A DNA stretch of 64,000 nt from Haloarcula sp. DT43 (lineage in GTDB: Archaea; Halobacteriota; Halobacteria; Halobacteriales; Haloarculaceae): the NCBI RefSeq assembly GCF_037078405.1, contig NZ_JAYMGZ010000004.1:434001-498000 (forward strand), given 5' to 3'. Positions 51,319 to 59,185 of the stretch are shown in pieces. The translations under genes and the position numbers were made by a program. Under the pieces are notes generated by a model. The model had not been told where the DNA came from. It searched no databases and saw nothing but the letters and a program-made list of their open reading frames with translations. Within the stretch, counting starts at the first letter, position 1. The number at the start of each line of letters is the position of its first letter.

Positions 51319-51606
51319 TTACTCGACCTGCCCGGCACGGATATCCCGCTGGGTGGTACCGGGAATGTGGCCGCCGGTAGCCACCATGTAGATGGCGTAG
51401 ACGCCCCAGACGAGGAACCCCGCGAGGATGATATACGACCGGAGTTCGAGCGGGACGAGAGCGTCGTGGACGATTTGGCCCTCGCCGGAGACGGGGTGTG
51501 GGCTCCCCAAGAGCATCTCTAAGAAGCCGATACCGACCGTGCCGAGGACGACGAGGCCGCCGCCGACGTACATCGCTATCCTGTCCGCTGTGGTGTGGTT
51601 ACTCAT
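51319..51606 (-). CDS. Small membrane protein paired with DoxX
   Basis: 95 aa with two membrane helices (MYVGGGLVVLGTVGIGFLEM at about 12-31; YIILAGFLVWGVYAIYMVAT at about 58-77). The loop VSGEGQIVHDALVPLELRSY is polar and probably faces the outside. It follows the DoxX-like gene by 15 bases on the same strand, so the two are likely cotranscribed. No family was recognised; an electron-transfer or quinone-related accessory role is only suggested by DoxX. Confidence 0.65.
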   Translation of the reverse strand: MSNHTTADRIAMYVGGGLVVLGTVGIGFLEMLLGSPHPVSGEGQIVHDALVPLELRSYIILAGFLVWGVYAIYMVATGGHIPGTTQRDIRAGQVE

Positions 51607-51621
51607 ATTCTGACGCCTCCG

Positions 51622-52167
51622 TTAGCCGATGAGGTACCGAAGCCGCGGGTGGTTCTCCACGAACTCGGTGTTCTGCAGGTACGAGTCGACGCCGAGGACG
51701 CGGCCGGCTCCGAGGGTAGCAATCATCCCGAAGATGAGGATGCCCAGCAGTTCGCCCGTGACGACGCCGTGAGCCCAGCCGCCGGTCTCGCCGTTGACGA
51801 AGTAGAAGAACACCATCATGAGCGCGCCGAAGAACGCCGCCGTGCGGGTGAGCGCCCCGAACACCAGTCCCAGGCCTATCAGTACCTGCCCGATGGGGAC
51901 CGCGACGTTGGTAAACGCCAGGCCGGCACCGCTACTGAACAGCGCGAGGACGGGGCCGAGACTCGTTCCCTGGGCGGCACCGCCGACGAACCAGGCCGCG
52001 TCGAACGGCCAGTTGACGATTTTGTCGAGTCCGGCGTGTAACAGCCACCAGCCGCCGACGAGTCGCATGACGACCAGCCAGTAGGCCAGCCACGGTTGTG
52101 ACACGCTGAACGCGACGTCCTGTCCGAGCATCCGGGCCCGAACGTTGGTAATGTCACTTGTTGCCAT
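51622..52167 (-). CDS. DoxX family membrane protein
   Basis: 181 aa with four membrane helices. YWLVVMRLVGGWWLLHAGLDKI is the family N-terminal signature; GQVLIGLGLVFGALTRTAAF and FFGALMMVFFYFVNGETGGW follow in the DoxX order. DoxX/DoxD-type proteins include a thiosulfate:quinone oxidoreductase subunit and various respiratory or redox-stress membrane proteins; the specific activity cannot be inferred. ATG 52167 (MATSDITNVR) was chosen over an in-frame Met at 52182. It lies in the block that separates sdhB from sdhA. Confidence 0.82.
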   Translation of the reverse strand: MATSDITNVRARMLGQDVAFSVSQPWLAYWLVVMRLVGGWWLLHAGLDKIVNWPFDAAWFVGGAAQGTSLGPVLALFSSGAGLAFTNVAVPIGQVLIGLGLVFGALTRTAAFFGALMMVFFYFVNGETGGWAHGVVTGELLGILIFGMIATLGAGRVLGVDSYLQNTEFVENHPRLRYLIG

Positions 52168-52261
52168 GTGGTAGCACCACACGTGATATCACGGCAGGGT
52201 GTATTCAATTTTTGCCTGTTAGCTGAGGTTTAGAATGGGGCAGACTCGGCGAGTCGCCCGG

Positions 52262-53182
52262 TCAGTCGCCCCCGGCGGCCCAGGGCGACAGAATCGCGGT
52301 CACGGCCTCGTTCATCGGGACGTCGACGCCGGCCGCGTCGGCGTGGCGGACGACCGAGCCGTTGAGCGCGTCGAGTTCCATCGGCTTGTCGTGGGTCAGG
52401 TCGTAGTGCAGCGAGGAGTACATCCCCGGGTCGAGGTCGGCGGCGAAGTCGAGCCACTCCGAAACCGTCTCGTCGGGCAGGGCGACCCCCTCCGCGCGGG
52501 CGACGGCGCACACCTCCTCGATGAGCCGGCGGTACATCTCCCAGGACGCTTCGTGTTCCCGGATGTCGCCGACCGGCCGCCGGGTCGTCGCCGTCATCCC
52601 GGCCTGGGCGCAGATGAAGGCGAACTTCCGCCACAGTTCGACGCGGACGTCGTCGGCGAGCACCGCGTCGACGCCCCCGCTCGCCGAGAGCGCGTCGTCG
52701 AGCGCCTCGATGCGCTCCGTCCGTCGGCCGTCGAGTTCGCCGTAGACGAACCGGGCCGGCCCGCCGGTGTGTTCGACGACCCCGGGCTCCTTGATGGTCG
52801 AGAAGATGTAGGCCACGCCCCCCACGACGTGGGACTCGCCGATGGTCTCGGCCAGCCACGCCTCGTTGTCGACGCCGTTCTGGAAGGAGACGACGGCCGT
52901 CCCGTCGGCGAGCAGCGGGGCCATCTCCGCGGCGGCCGCTCGCGTGTCGTTGGATTTCACACAGAGCAACACGGCGTCGCAGGCCCCGACCTCGGCCGGG
53001 TCGTCGGTCGCAGGGAGGTCGACCGCCGTGTTCCCGTGGATGCTCTCGACCTGGAGCCCGTCGGCCCGTAGCGCGTCCAGGTGCGCTCCCCGGGCGACGA
53101 GGTGGACGTCGTGGCCCGCGTCGGCGAGCCGCGCGCCGAGATAGCCGCCGATACCGCCGGCACCGAAGATACAGAGTTTCAT
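52262..53182 (-). CDS. panE: 2-dehydropantoate 2-reductase (ApbA/PanE family)
   Basis: 306 aa NADP-dependent ketopantoate reductase. The N-terminal Rossmann motif is FGAGGIGGYLGARLA at 5-19, followed by LLCVKSNDTRAAA and SFQNGVDNE with the Asn-Gly near 99. The C-terminal helical domain has RVELWRKFAFICAQAGMTA (catalytic Lys) and PGMYSSLHYDLTHDKPMELD (conserved Ser-Ser and Asp/Glu). It reduces ketopantoate to pantoate on the way to coenzyme A, although some family members act on other ketoacids. It lies with three other minus-strand genes between sdhB and sdhA. Confidence 0.88.
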   Translation of the reverse strand: MKLCIFGAGGIGGYLGARLADAGHDVHLVARGAHLDALRADGLQVESIHGNTAVDLPATDDPAEVGACDAVLLCVKSNDTRAAAAEMAPLLADGTAVVSFQNGVDNEAWLAETIGESHVVGGVAYIFSTIKEPGVVEHTGGPARFVYGELDGRRTERIEALDDALSASGGVDAVLADDVRVELWRKFAFICAQAGMTATTRRPVGDIREHEASWEMYRRLIEEVCAVARAEGVALPDETVSEWLDFAADLDPGMYSSLHYDLTHDKPMELDALNGSVVRHADAAGVDVPMNEAVTAILSPWAAGGD

Positions 53183-53254
53183 GGGCGGTAGCTACAGCGA
53201 ACCGGGTGAAATGGATTCCGGAGGCGGCGACGGCCACGAACGGGGACCTGGGGG

Positions 53255-54604
53255 TCAGCTATCGCGACAGACGAACTCGAACCGCGCGCCGCCGCCGTCC
53301 CGGTCGGTCGCGATGACATCCCAGTCGTGTGAATCGACGATTTGCTCGACGATACAGAGGCCGAACCCCGTCCCCTCCGCCGCCGTCGAGTAGCCGGGTT
53401 CGAACAGGTCCGCGGTGCCGTCGACGAAGCCGGCCCCGTCGTCCTCGACGTAGAACCCCCACGGCTCGGTCCCGACCGTGACGGTCACGTCCTCGCCGCC
53501 GTGCCCGATGGCATTCCGGAAGAGGTTCTCCAGCAGTTCGAGCATCGCGCCCTCGTCGGCCCTGACGGTGTCCTCGACGTCGGTTTCCAGCGTCGCGTCC
53601 CGCGTGTCGACCATCGACCAGGCCCGCCGTGACAGGCTATCGAGGTCGACCGCCTCGACCGCCGCCGGGTCGACGCCCTGTTTGGCGAGCACGAGCAGGT
53701 CGTCGATGAGCGTGTACATCCGGTCGATGCTCCGCTCGGCGCGTTCGAAGTGCTCCTCCGCCCCGGTCTCGCGTGCGAGTTCGAGCGAGCCGTCCAGCAC
53801 GTCGAGGGGGTTCCGGAGGTCGTGGCTGATGGCGTCCGAGAACCGTTCGAGGCGCTGGTTCTGTCGCCTGAGCTCCTCCTCGCGGCGTTTCCGCTCCGAG
53901 ATGTCGCGGGTCGTCACGACGACGTGGTCCTCCAGCGGGCCGCTCGCGACCTGCTGGCCGCGGGATTCGGCCCATATCCAGTCGCCGTCGGCGTGACGGT
54001 ACCGGTGTTCGATGACGGCGACGTAGTCCGGTTCCGCCACCATCCGGCCGAACTCCGAGAGCGCGTTCGAGAGGTCGTCCGGGTGGACGTACTCGAAGAG
54101 GTCGGCGTCCTGCATCGCCTCCTGGTCGTAGCCGAGTACGCGTTCGATAGAGGGGCTGACGTAGTCGACGTTGCCCTGCTCGTCAAAGACCGTGAGGACG
54201 TCGGAGGCATGGGTGACGAACTGGTGAAAGCGGGCCTCGAAGCGCGCCCGGTCGCCGACGTCGTGGGAGGTGAACACCCGGTAGTCGCGGTCGGTCTCGG
54301 CGTCCGTGGAGACGATGGTTTCGAGCCGGACCCAGTCGCCGTCGGCGTGGCGAAACCGGTACTCGGTCCCGCTTTCCTCTCGGTCGCCGGCGAGCGTGGC
54401 GCGGACGCGGTCCGCGTCCTCGGAGTGGACGAGGTCCAGCCAGTTCGTGCCGACGAGCGAGTCCATGTCGTAGCCCAGGATGCGTTCGACGGCCGGGCTG
54501 ACGAACCGAACTGTCAGGTCGTTGTCGGTGACCGTCAGCACGGAGGGCGAATCGGCTAACACCGCCTCGAAGTCGTCTGTCGACGTGAGATACTGGTCTG
54601 GCAT
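53255..54604 (-). CDS. PAS-PAS sensor histidine kinase
   Basis: 449 aa soluble kinase without membrane segments. PAS1 covers about 12-115 (VRFVSPAVERILGYDMDSLV), PAS2 about 128-245 (VDYVSPSIERVLGYDQEAMQ, with the PAC tail VVTTRDISERKRREEELRRQ). The HisKA box DAISHDLRNPLDVLDG carries the phospho-His, and the HATPase domain has LFRNAIGHGG (N box), VEDDGAGF (G1) and GFGLCIVEQIVDSHDWD (G2). Such kinases sense redox, light or small ligands, but the cue is not readable here and no response regulator is adjacent. ATG 54604 starts MPDQYLTSTDDFEAVL. It is divergent from sdhA. Confidence 0.9.
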   Translation of the reverse strand: MPDQYLTSTDDFEAVLADSPSVLTVTDNDLTVRFVSPAVERILGYDMDSLVGTNWLDLVHSEDADRVRATLAGDREESGTEYRFRHADGDWVRLETIVSTDAETDRDYRVFTSHDVGDRARFEARFHQFVTHASDVLTVFDEQGNVDYVSPSIERVLGYDQEAMQDADLFEYVHPDDLSNALSEFGRMVAEPDYVAVIEHRYRHADGDWIWAESRGQQVASGPLEDHVVVTTRDISERKRREEELRRQNQRLERFSDAISHDLRNPLDVLDGSLELARETGAEEHFERAERSIDRMYTLIDDLLVLAKQGVDPAAVEAVDLDSLSRRAWSMVDTRDATLETDVEDTVRADEGAMLELLENLFRNAIGHGGEDVTVTVGTEPWGFYVEDDGAGFVDGTADLFEPGYSTAAEGTGFGLCIVEQIVDSHDWDVIATDRDGGGARFEFVCRDS

Positions 54605-54789
54605 CGGAGGTGAAGGGATCGGCTCCCGTAGGAATACCAACTGTAGTGTTTGGTATCAGTAGTTAGTTCCTAACTAGTCATACCACGCGATATAACTCCA
54701 TCGGATAGGTCAAACCTCTACGTTGAATGACAGTACGATGCGGGGAGTGAAAGCGGGAGACCAGGTAGCTCGCAGTAACGCAACAGGGA

Positions 54790-54815
54790 GGCTTAAGTTT
54801 GGCTAATCCTAAGCC
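54790..54815 (+). promoter_or_regulatory. sdhA promoter region with dyad
   Basis: GGCTTAAG at 54790-54797 contains a CTTAAG-type TATA box 46 bases before the sdhA ATG. Together with CTAAGCC at 54809-54815 it forms an inverted repeat, so it may also bind a regulator. It shows that sdhA has its own promoter, separate from sdhCDB. Confidence 0.45.
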
Positions 54816-54842
54816 GAAACCACGCCAAGAGACTCTCTCACA

Positions 54843-56669
54843 ATGTACGAACACGATGTCATCGTGGTCGGCGCGGGTGGCGCTGGCCTCAGAGCGGCGA
54901 TTGCAGCGGACGAAGAGGGTGCAGACGTGGCCCTCGTGACCAAGCTCCATCCGGTCCGGAGCCACACAGGTGCCGCGGAGGGGGGAATCAACGCCGCGCT
55001 GCAGGAGGGGGACTCCTGGGACCTCCACGCGTACGACACGATGAAGGGGTCCGACTACCTCGGCGACGCCCCCGCCATCGACACCTTCGCCAAGGACGCC
55101 CCGGAGGAGGTCATCCAGCTCGAACACTGGGGGATGCCCTTCTCGCGTGAGGACGACGGCCGCGTCTCTCAGCGTCCGTTCGGCGGCCTCTCCTATCCGC
55201 GAACGACCTACGCCGGTGCCGAAACCGGCCACCACTTGCTGCACACGATGTACGAGCAGGCGGTCAAGCGCGGCATCGAGGTGTACGACGAGTGGTACGT
55301 GACCCAGCTGGCGGTCACCGACCACGACGACCCCGAGGACCGCGTCTGTCACGGCTGTGTCGCCTACGACATCAAGTCCGGCGAGATCCAGGGCTTCCGG
55401 GCGAACAACGGCGTCATCCTGGCGACCGGCGGCCTGGGGCAGGCCTTCGACCACACCACGAACGCCGTCGCCAACACCGGCGACGGCTGTGCGATGGCCT
55501 ACCGCGCCGGCGTCCCGATGGAGGACATGGAGATGATTCAGTTCCACCCGACCACGCTCCCGTCGACGGGCGTGCTCATCTCCGAAGGGGTCCGCGGCGA
55601 GGGCGGTATCCTCTACAACGACGACGAGGAGCGGTTCATGTTCGAACACGGCTACGCCAACAACGAGGGGGAACTGGCCTCCCGTGACGTGGTCGCTCGG
55701 GCCGAACTGACCGAGGTCAACGAGGGCCGCGGCGTCGAGGACGAGTACGTCGACCTCGACATGCGCCACCTCGGCGAGGAGCGTATCCTCGACCGCCTGG
55801 AGAACATCCTCCACCTCGCGGAGGACTTCGAGGGCGTCGACGGCCTCGACGAGCCGATGCCGGTCAAGCCAGGCCAGCACTACGCCATGGGCGGCGTCGA
55901 GACCGACGAGAACGGCGAGACGTGTATCGACGGCCTCTACGCGGCCGGCGAGACCGCCTGCGTGTCGCTACACGGCGCGAACCGGCTCGGGGGCAACGCC
56001 CTGCCGGAGCTGCTCGTGTTCGGCGCTCGCGCCGGCCACCACGCCGCCGGGAAGGACATGAAGACCGCCGAGATACAGACCGGCCCCTCCGCAAAGAGCG
56101 AGCCCGGCGACGTCGAGCCGCCGGTCGAGCCCGGCGCAATCGACGCCACCAGCGACGACGTCGCCGCCGACGGGGCGGCCGTCGAGCCGAAGGCGGTGCT
56201 CGAAACCACCGTCGAGCGGGAGCGCCAGCGCGTGGAGGAACTCATCGAGTCCGACGGCATCAACCACGCCGAGGTCCGGGCCGACGTCCAGGAGACGATG
56301 ACCGAGAACGTCAACGTGTTCCGGAAAGAGGACGGTCTGGAGAAGGCCCTGCGGGACCTCCGGGCGGCCCGCAAGGAGTACGAGAACGTCGCCGTCGAGG
56401 ACCCCTCGCGGACCTACAACACGGACCTCATCCACACCATCGAGACGCGCAACATCCTCGACGTGGCCGAGGCCATCACGCTGGGCGCGCTCGCCCGCGA
56501 GGAGTTCCGGGGCGCACACTGGCGCGCCGAGCACCAGGAGCGCAAGGACGACGAGTGGATAAAGCACACGATGCTGGCCTGGAACGAGGGCACCCCCGAA
56601 CTCTACTACAAGCCGGTCATCCTCGAGGGCGACGAGCAGACCTACGAGCCGAAGGTCCGGTCGTACTGA
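54843..56669 (+). CDS. sdhA: Succinate dehydrogenase, flavoprotein subunit
   Basis: 608 aa FAD-binding catalytic subunit of complex II, oxidising succinate to fumarate. FAD motif VVGAGGAGLRAAIAADEEGA at 8-27; the covalent-flavin His in SHTGAAEGGINAAL near 42; active-site FHPTTLPSTGVLISEGVRGE; catalytic Arg region ASRDVVARAELTEVNEGRG; and C-terminal HYAMGGVETDENGETCIDGL, CVSLHGANRLGGNALPELLV. The last third has a haloarchaeal acidic insertion. The gene stands alone with its own promoter rather than behind sdhB. Confidence 0.95.
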   Translation: MYEHDVIVVGAGGAGLRAAIAADEEGADVALVTKLHPVRSHTGAAEGGINAALQEGDSWDLHAYDTMKGSDYLGDAPAIDTFAKDAPEEVIQLEHWGMPFSREDDGRVSQRPFGGLSYPRTTYAGAETGHHLLHTMYEQAVKRGIEVYDEWYVTQLAVTDHDDPEDRVCHGCVAYDIKSGEIQGFRANNGVILATGGLGQAFDHTTNAVANTGDGCAMAYRAGVPMEDMEMIQFHPTTLPSTGVLISEGVRGEGGILYNDDEERFMFEHGYANNEGELASRDVVARAELTEVNEGRGVEDEYVDLDMRHLGEERILDRLENILHLAEDFEGVDGLDEPMPVKPGQHYAMGGVETDENGETCIDGLYAAGETACVSLHGANRLGGNALPELLVFGARAGHHAAGKDMKTAEIQTGPSAKSEPGDVEPPVEPGAIDATSDDVAADGAAVEPKAVLETTVERERQRVEELIESDGINHAEVRADVQETMTENVNVFRKEDGLEKALRDLRAARKEYENVAVEDPSRTYNTDLIHTIETRNILDVAEAITLGALAREEFRGAHWRAEHQERKDDEWIKHTMLAWNEGTPELYYKPVILEGDEQTYEPKVRSY

Positions 56670-56702
56670 CGCCGGACCGTTCGGACGGGTCCGCTGACGG
56701 CT

Positions 56703-56936
56703 TCAGGGTGCGCCAGCGAGCACGAACGTGCTCTCGGTGTCGCCGTTTTTGATCGTCCGTTCTGCTTCGGGCGGGATTCTGATTGCGTCACCCGCAGTCA
56801 TGGCCACGTCCTCGCCGTCCACTTCGACGGTCGCGGCCCCCTCGACGAGGACGTACACTTCTTCGTGACCGTCGTCGGCGTGGTCGTGCGGTTTGCCCGT
56901 CCAGCCGGCCTCGCAGTCGAGGACGGTGACGCCCAT
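56703..56936 (-). CDS. Small cupin-domain protein
   Basis: 77 aa. Cupin motif 1 is HDHADDGHEEVYVLVEGAATVE (three His and a Glu, in a G-X5-H-X-H-like arrangement) and motif 2 is GDAIRIPPEAERTIKNG, lacking the usual second-motif His. In-frame sequence upstream (about 14 residues, RRATTLGCEQ) has no start codon before a stop, and a TATA-like TTATTTT near 56967 fits transcription starting just before ATG 56936. Metal binding and ligand are unknown; such small cupins often act on sugars or as sensors. Confidence 0.72.
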   Translation of the reverse strand: MGVTVLDCEAGWTGKPHDHADDGHEEVYVLVEGAATVEVDGEDVAMTAGDAIRIPPEAERTIKNGDTESTFVLAGAP

Positions 56937-57149
56937 CTGCTCACACCCCAGTGTCGTCGCCCGGCGGAAAATAAGTTATTGTGATTCCGAAAAGAGACGG
57001 TCCCGAGATGAGCCACCGTCCCGCCGTAGCTGTTGAGACCCGTGGGGCTACCGGCCGACGGGACCGGCTCGCGATATCGGGAGCAGTACGTGCGGAACCA
57101 CCCGGAATCATCACTTACTTGGTTGTCAGGAACGTATCGAAGGTAGCTC

Positions 57150-57251
57150 GGAAGGGTGGCTCAGTGGTAGAGCGCTACCGGCCAACATGCCAGAATCGGT
57201 CGGTGGTTACCCCGCAAAGGGCTCCGCGTGGTTCGACTCCCGCCCCTTCCA
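57150..57251 (+). tRNA. Unusual tRNA-like element (possible pseudo-tRNA)
   Basis: 102 nt with a perfect acceptor stem (GGAAGGG/CCCTTCC, discriminator A), a canonical D-arm (GCTC, loop AGTGGTA, GAGC) and a T-arm that pairs GCGGG/CCCGC around TTCGACT only if T57229 is bulged. In place of a normal anticodon arm, CTACCGGCC pairs with GGTCGGTGG over 9 bp around a 14-nt loop containing TGCCA (GCC, Gly-like). A second hairpin, CCC/GGG, follows like a long variable arm. It matches no standard haloarchaeal tRNA I know and I could not fit a regular archaeal intron. It could be a decayed tRNA-Gly, a transferred tRNA, or a tRNA-like RNA. Confidence 0.4.
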
Positions 57252-57570
57252 CTCCCGCGTGTCGCTGACAGCGGCTGCTGTCCGTTTCTACGCTGGCACA
57301 CCGTTCAGTCGTCCCTGCCGCGACCGGGGAGCCAAGGCTACTTCACGATAGGCGCGACTGTTGACCGGCGTCGTCGAAGCGTCGGGGTGGGAACCGACGC
57401 CTCTCAGGAAGTGGAAAGGTAAGGAATGTGGGGGGTGGGGGTGGTGCGGCACCAGTACGGTGCCTACCCGATACAAGCGGGGTGGCGTACAAAAAACCTC
57501 CGCTGAGATTATCAAAGTCGATATTTGGAGGGGGCCCTGGATATTACGGGTAAGCGTCGGAGACGGGCGG
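57252..57570. other. Intergenic between the tRNA-like element and the TnpB relic
   Basis: No intact gene. A long plus-strand frame crosses the region but its composition is not protein-like until about 57571. G-rich tracts occur at 57430-57450. Confidence 0.35.
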
Positions 57571-57822
57571 AGAAACAGCGGCGGCCGCTATCGGTTTCGT
57601 TACGACTGTGGACTGGACGACAACGGCGACAAGAACGGCGCGTCGAACATCGGCAAACGAGCCGTCGGTAAGGACATTCAGAGCCCGCTATCGACGGTGG
57701 GGGCTGTTGTGGCTCAGCCCGAAACGCAGGTCGTACTCGAGGGAACCAACGGTGAGATGGAACCTGCGAACTCCCCAGACAATGTGGGCCTAACCCTCAG
57801 TGAGGGAAGCCCACGACTTTAG
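57571..57822 (+). pseudogene. TnpB (IS1341/IS605-type) C-terminal relic
   Basis: The frame reads RYRFRYDCGLDDNGDKNGAS, NIGKRAVGKDIQSPLSTVGA, VVAQPETQVVLEGTNGEMEP and SPDNVGLTLSEGSPRL to a TAG at 57820-57822. DKNGASNIGKR matches the last RuvC acidic motif of TnpB (D-X-N-A-X-X-N-I), and the preceding C-G is the second half of its zinc finger. The first half of the finger and all upstream RuvC and helical parts are missing, so only about 80 of roughly 400 residues remain. The stop lies in the terminal hairpin, as in intact elements. Confidence 0.7.
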
Positions 57823-57829
57823 TCGTGGG
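57810..57829 (+). repeat. IS605-type right-end hairpin
   Basis: CCCACGAC and GTCGTGGG form a perfect 8-bp stem with loop TTTA. This is the familiar subterminal structure at the right end of haloarchaeal IS200/IS605 elements, where the guide (omega/reRNA) scaffold ends. It lies only 6 bases from the stop codon of the convergent cysteine-motif gene, marking the insertion point. Confidence 0.65.
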
Positions 57830-57834
57830 AGAAG

Positions 57835-58059
57835 TCACTTGTGGGTGAAGAGTACGACGCTCCCGTCGTCGGTGGTCGTACAGAGGTCCATCTCGAAATC
57901 GAGATTGAGGGAGGTGAACTCCTGCTTGCAGACGACCATGTCGTCGAACGGCTCCTCACAGGCGGGACAGGCCACGGCCGTCGTGTTCTGGTAGGAAGCG
58001 ATTGCCTCGTTGTCCTCGCGTGGCGTCAGCGACGAGAGGAGCTCGTCGAAATCGTCCAT
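57835..58059 (-). CDS. Small zinc-motif protein (DUF7385-like)
   Basis: 74 aa from ATG 58059 ([17 protein letters not shown]), which gives a better start than the upstream Met at 58086. The centre has [14 protein letters not shown], three Cys suggesting a zinc site, followed by two strands ([20 protein letters not shown]). I associate this with the small haloarchaeal DUF7385 family; function unknown. Its stop codon is 6 bases from the right-end hairpin of the TnpB relic, so its original C-terminus or terminator may have been altered by the insertion. Confidence 0.65.
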   Translation of the reverse strand: MDDFDELLSSLTPREDNEAIASYQNTTAVACPACEEPFDDMVVCKQEFTSLNLDFEMDLCTTTDDGSVVLFTHK

Positions 58060-58144
58060 GTCCTGGCAACCGGGGGCGGGCGGCATAAATCATGCGCCGC
58101 CCCGCACCGGGGTATTAAAGTCGACTTGTGGTAATACAAGCACA

Positions 58145-59185
58145 ATGACTTCACCCGGTGGCGGAACGCGATTCGCACTCGTCGCAGGAACCACGGAGAC
58201 GGCCAGTCGACCGGGCATCAGCGCCGCCGGAGCCGACCCCGACCTGATGGCGGTGACCCCCGCGGCCGACGCGGAACTGGTGACCTACGGCAGTCCGGTC
58301 CGGACGGGCGTGACGCCGGTCAGCCCGAGCGGCTGTCCGACGCCGGCGCTGGTGACCCGCGCCGTCGGGGAACTGCTGGACCTCGACGTGACGGTCGTCG
58401 ACGGCGGCCTGGCCGAGAAGACCGGCGCGCCGACGGTCGCTGTCGGCGCACGCCCGGGGAAAGACATCGCGGAGCAGGACCCGGTGCCGACGGCCCACGG
58501 GGCGTTCACGGCCGCCCGGCAGTTCGGCCGCGCGCTGCCCGACGACGAACTGTACCTCGCCGAGACGATTCCCGGCGGGACGACGACGGCACTGGGCGTC
58601 CTGCGGGCGCTGGGCGAGGCGGGGATGGTCTCCTCGTCGCTGCCCGAAAACCCCACGGAACAGAAGGAAGCTCTGGTCGCCGAGGGACTACAGGCCAGTT
58701 CGCTGGACCCGGGCGACGCCGCGGGCGAGCCGAAGCGGGCGGTCCGCCGGATGGGCGACCCCGTCCTGGCGACGCTCGCCGGCCTGACCGCGGGAGCAGT
58801 CGAGGGCGACACTGCGGTGACGCTGGCCGGGGGCAGCCAGTGTGTCGCCGTCGCCGCGCTGGTCCGCCACGGCGGCTACGAGGGGCCGCTCGGACTCGCC
58901 ACGACGAGCTACGTGGCCGACGACGAGAGCGCCGACGTGCGCGCGTCGGCCGACCGGCTCGACCTTGACCTGACCGTGACCGACCCCGGCTTCGACCGGA
59001 GCGACCACGTCGCCATGGAGCGGTTCGTCGCCGGCGAGGCCAAAGAGGGGGTCGGGATGGGCGGCGCGCTGGCGCTGGCCGACCGCGCCGGCGTCCCGAT
59101 GGCCGAGGTCCGGGAGCGGTTCGCGGCGGTGTACGACGGGCTCATCGGCGACGCGCCGACGGCGACGCCTGAGGAGGGGCCGTGA
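58145..59185 (+). CDS. CobT-like nicotinate-nucleotide phosphoribosyltransferase (UPF0284)
   Basis: 346 aa. [20 protein letters not shown] and [20 protein letters not shown] are typical of the archaeal CobT-related family (UPF0284). [20 protein letters not shown] gives the substrate loop, [14 protein letters not shown] a conserved core, and [16 protein letters not shown] the C-terminal motif with the catalytic Glu position. It is expected to activate the lower-ligand base for cobamide assembly. Its stop overlaps the GTG start of cbiA (GTGA), so the two are translationally coupled cobalamin genes. Confidence 0.85.
   Translation: MTSPGGGTRFALVAGTTETASRPGISAAGADPDLMAVTPAADAELVTYGSPVRTGVTPVSPSGCPTPALVTRAVGELLDLDVTVVDGGLAEKTGAPTVAVGARPGKDIAEQDPVPTAHGAFTAARQFGRALPDDELYLAETIPGGTTTALGVLRALGEAGMVSSSLPENPTEQKEALVAEGLQASSLDPGDAAGEPKRAVRRMGDPVLATLAGLTAGAVEGDTAVTLAGGSQCVAVAALVRHGGYEGPLGLATTSYVADDESADVRASADRLDLDLTVTDPGFDRSDHVAMERFVAGEAKEGVGMGGALALADRAGVPMAEVRERFAAVYDGLIGDAPTATPEEGP

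Noticed and set aside
57361-57570. 5' part of a long plus-strand frame that ends in the TnpB tail.
   Set aside because: Its composition (Gly/Trp/Arg-rich) is not like TnpB or any protein I know; only the part after about 57571 is supported.
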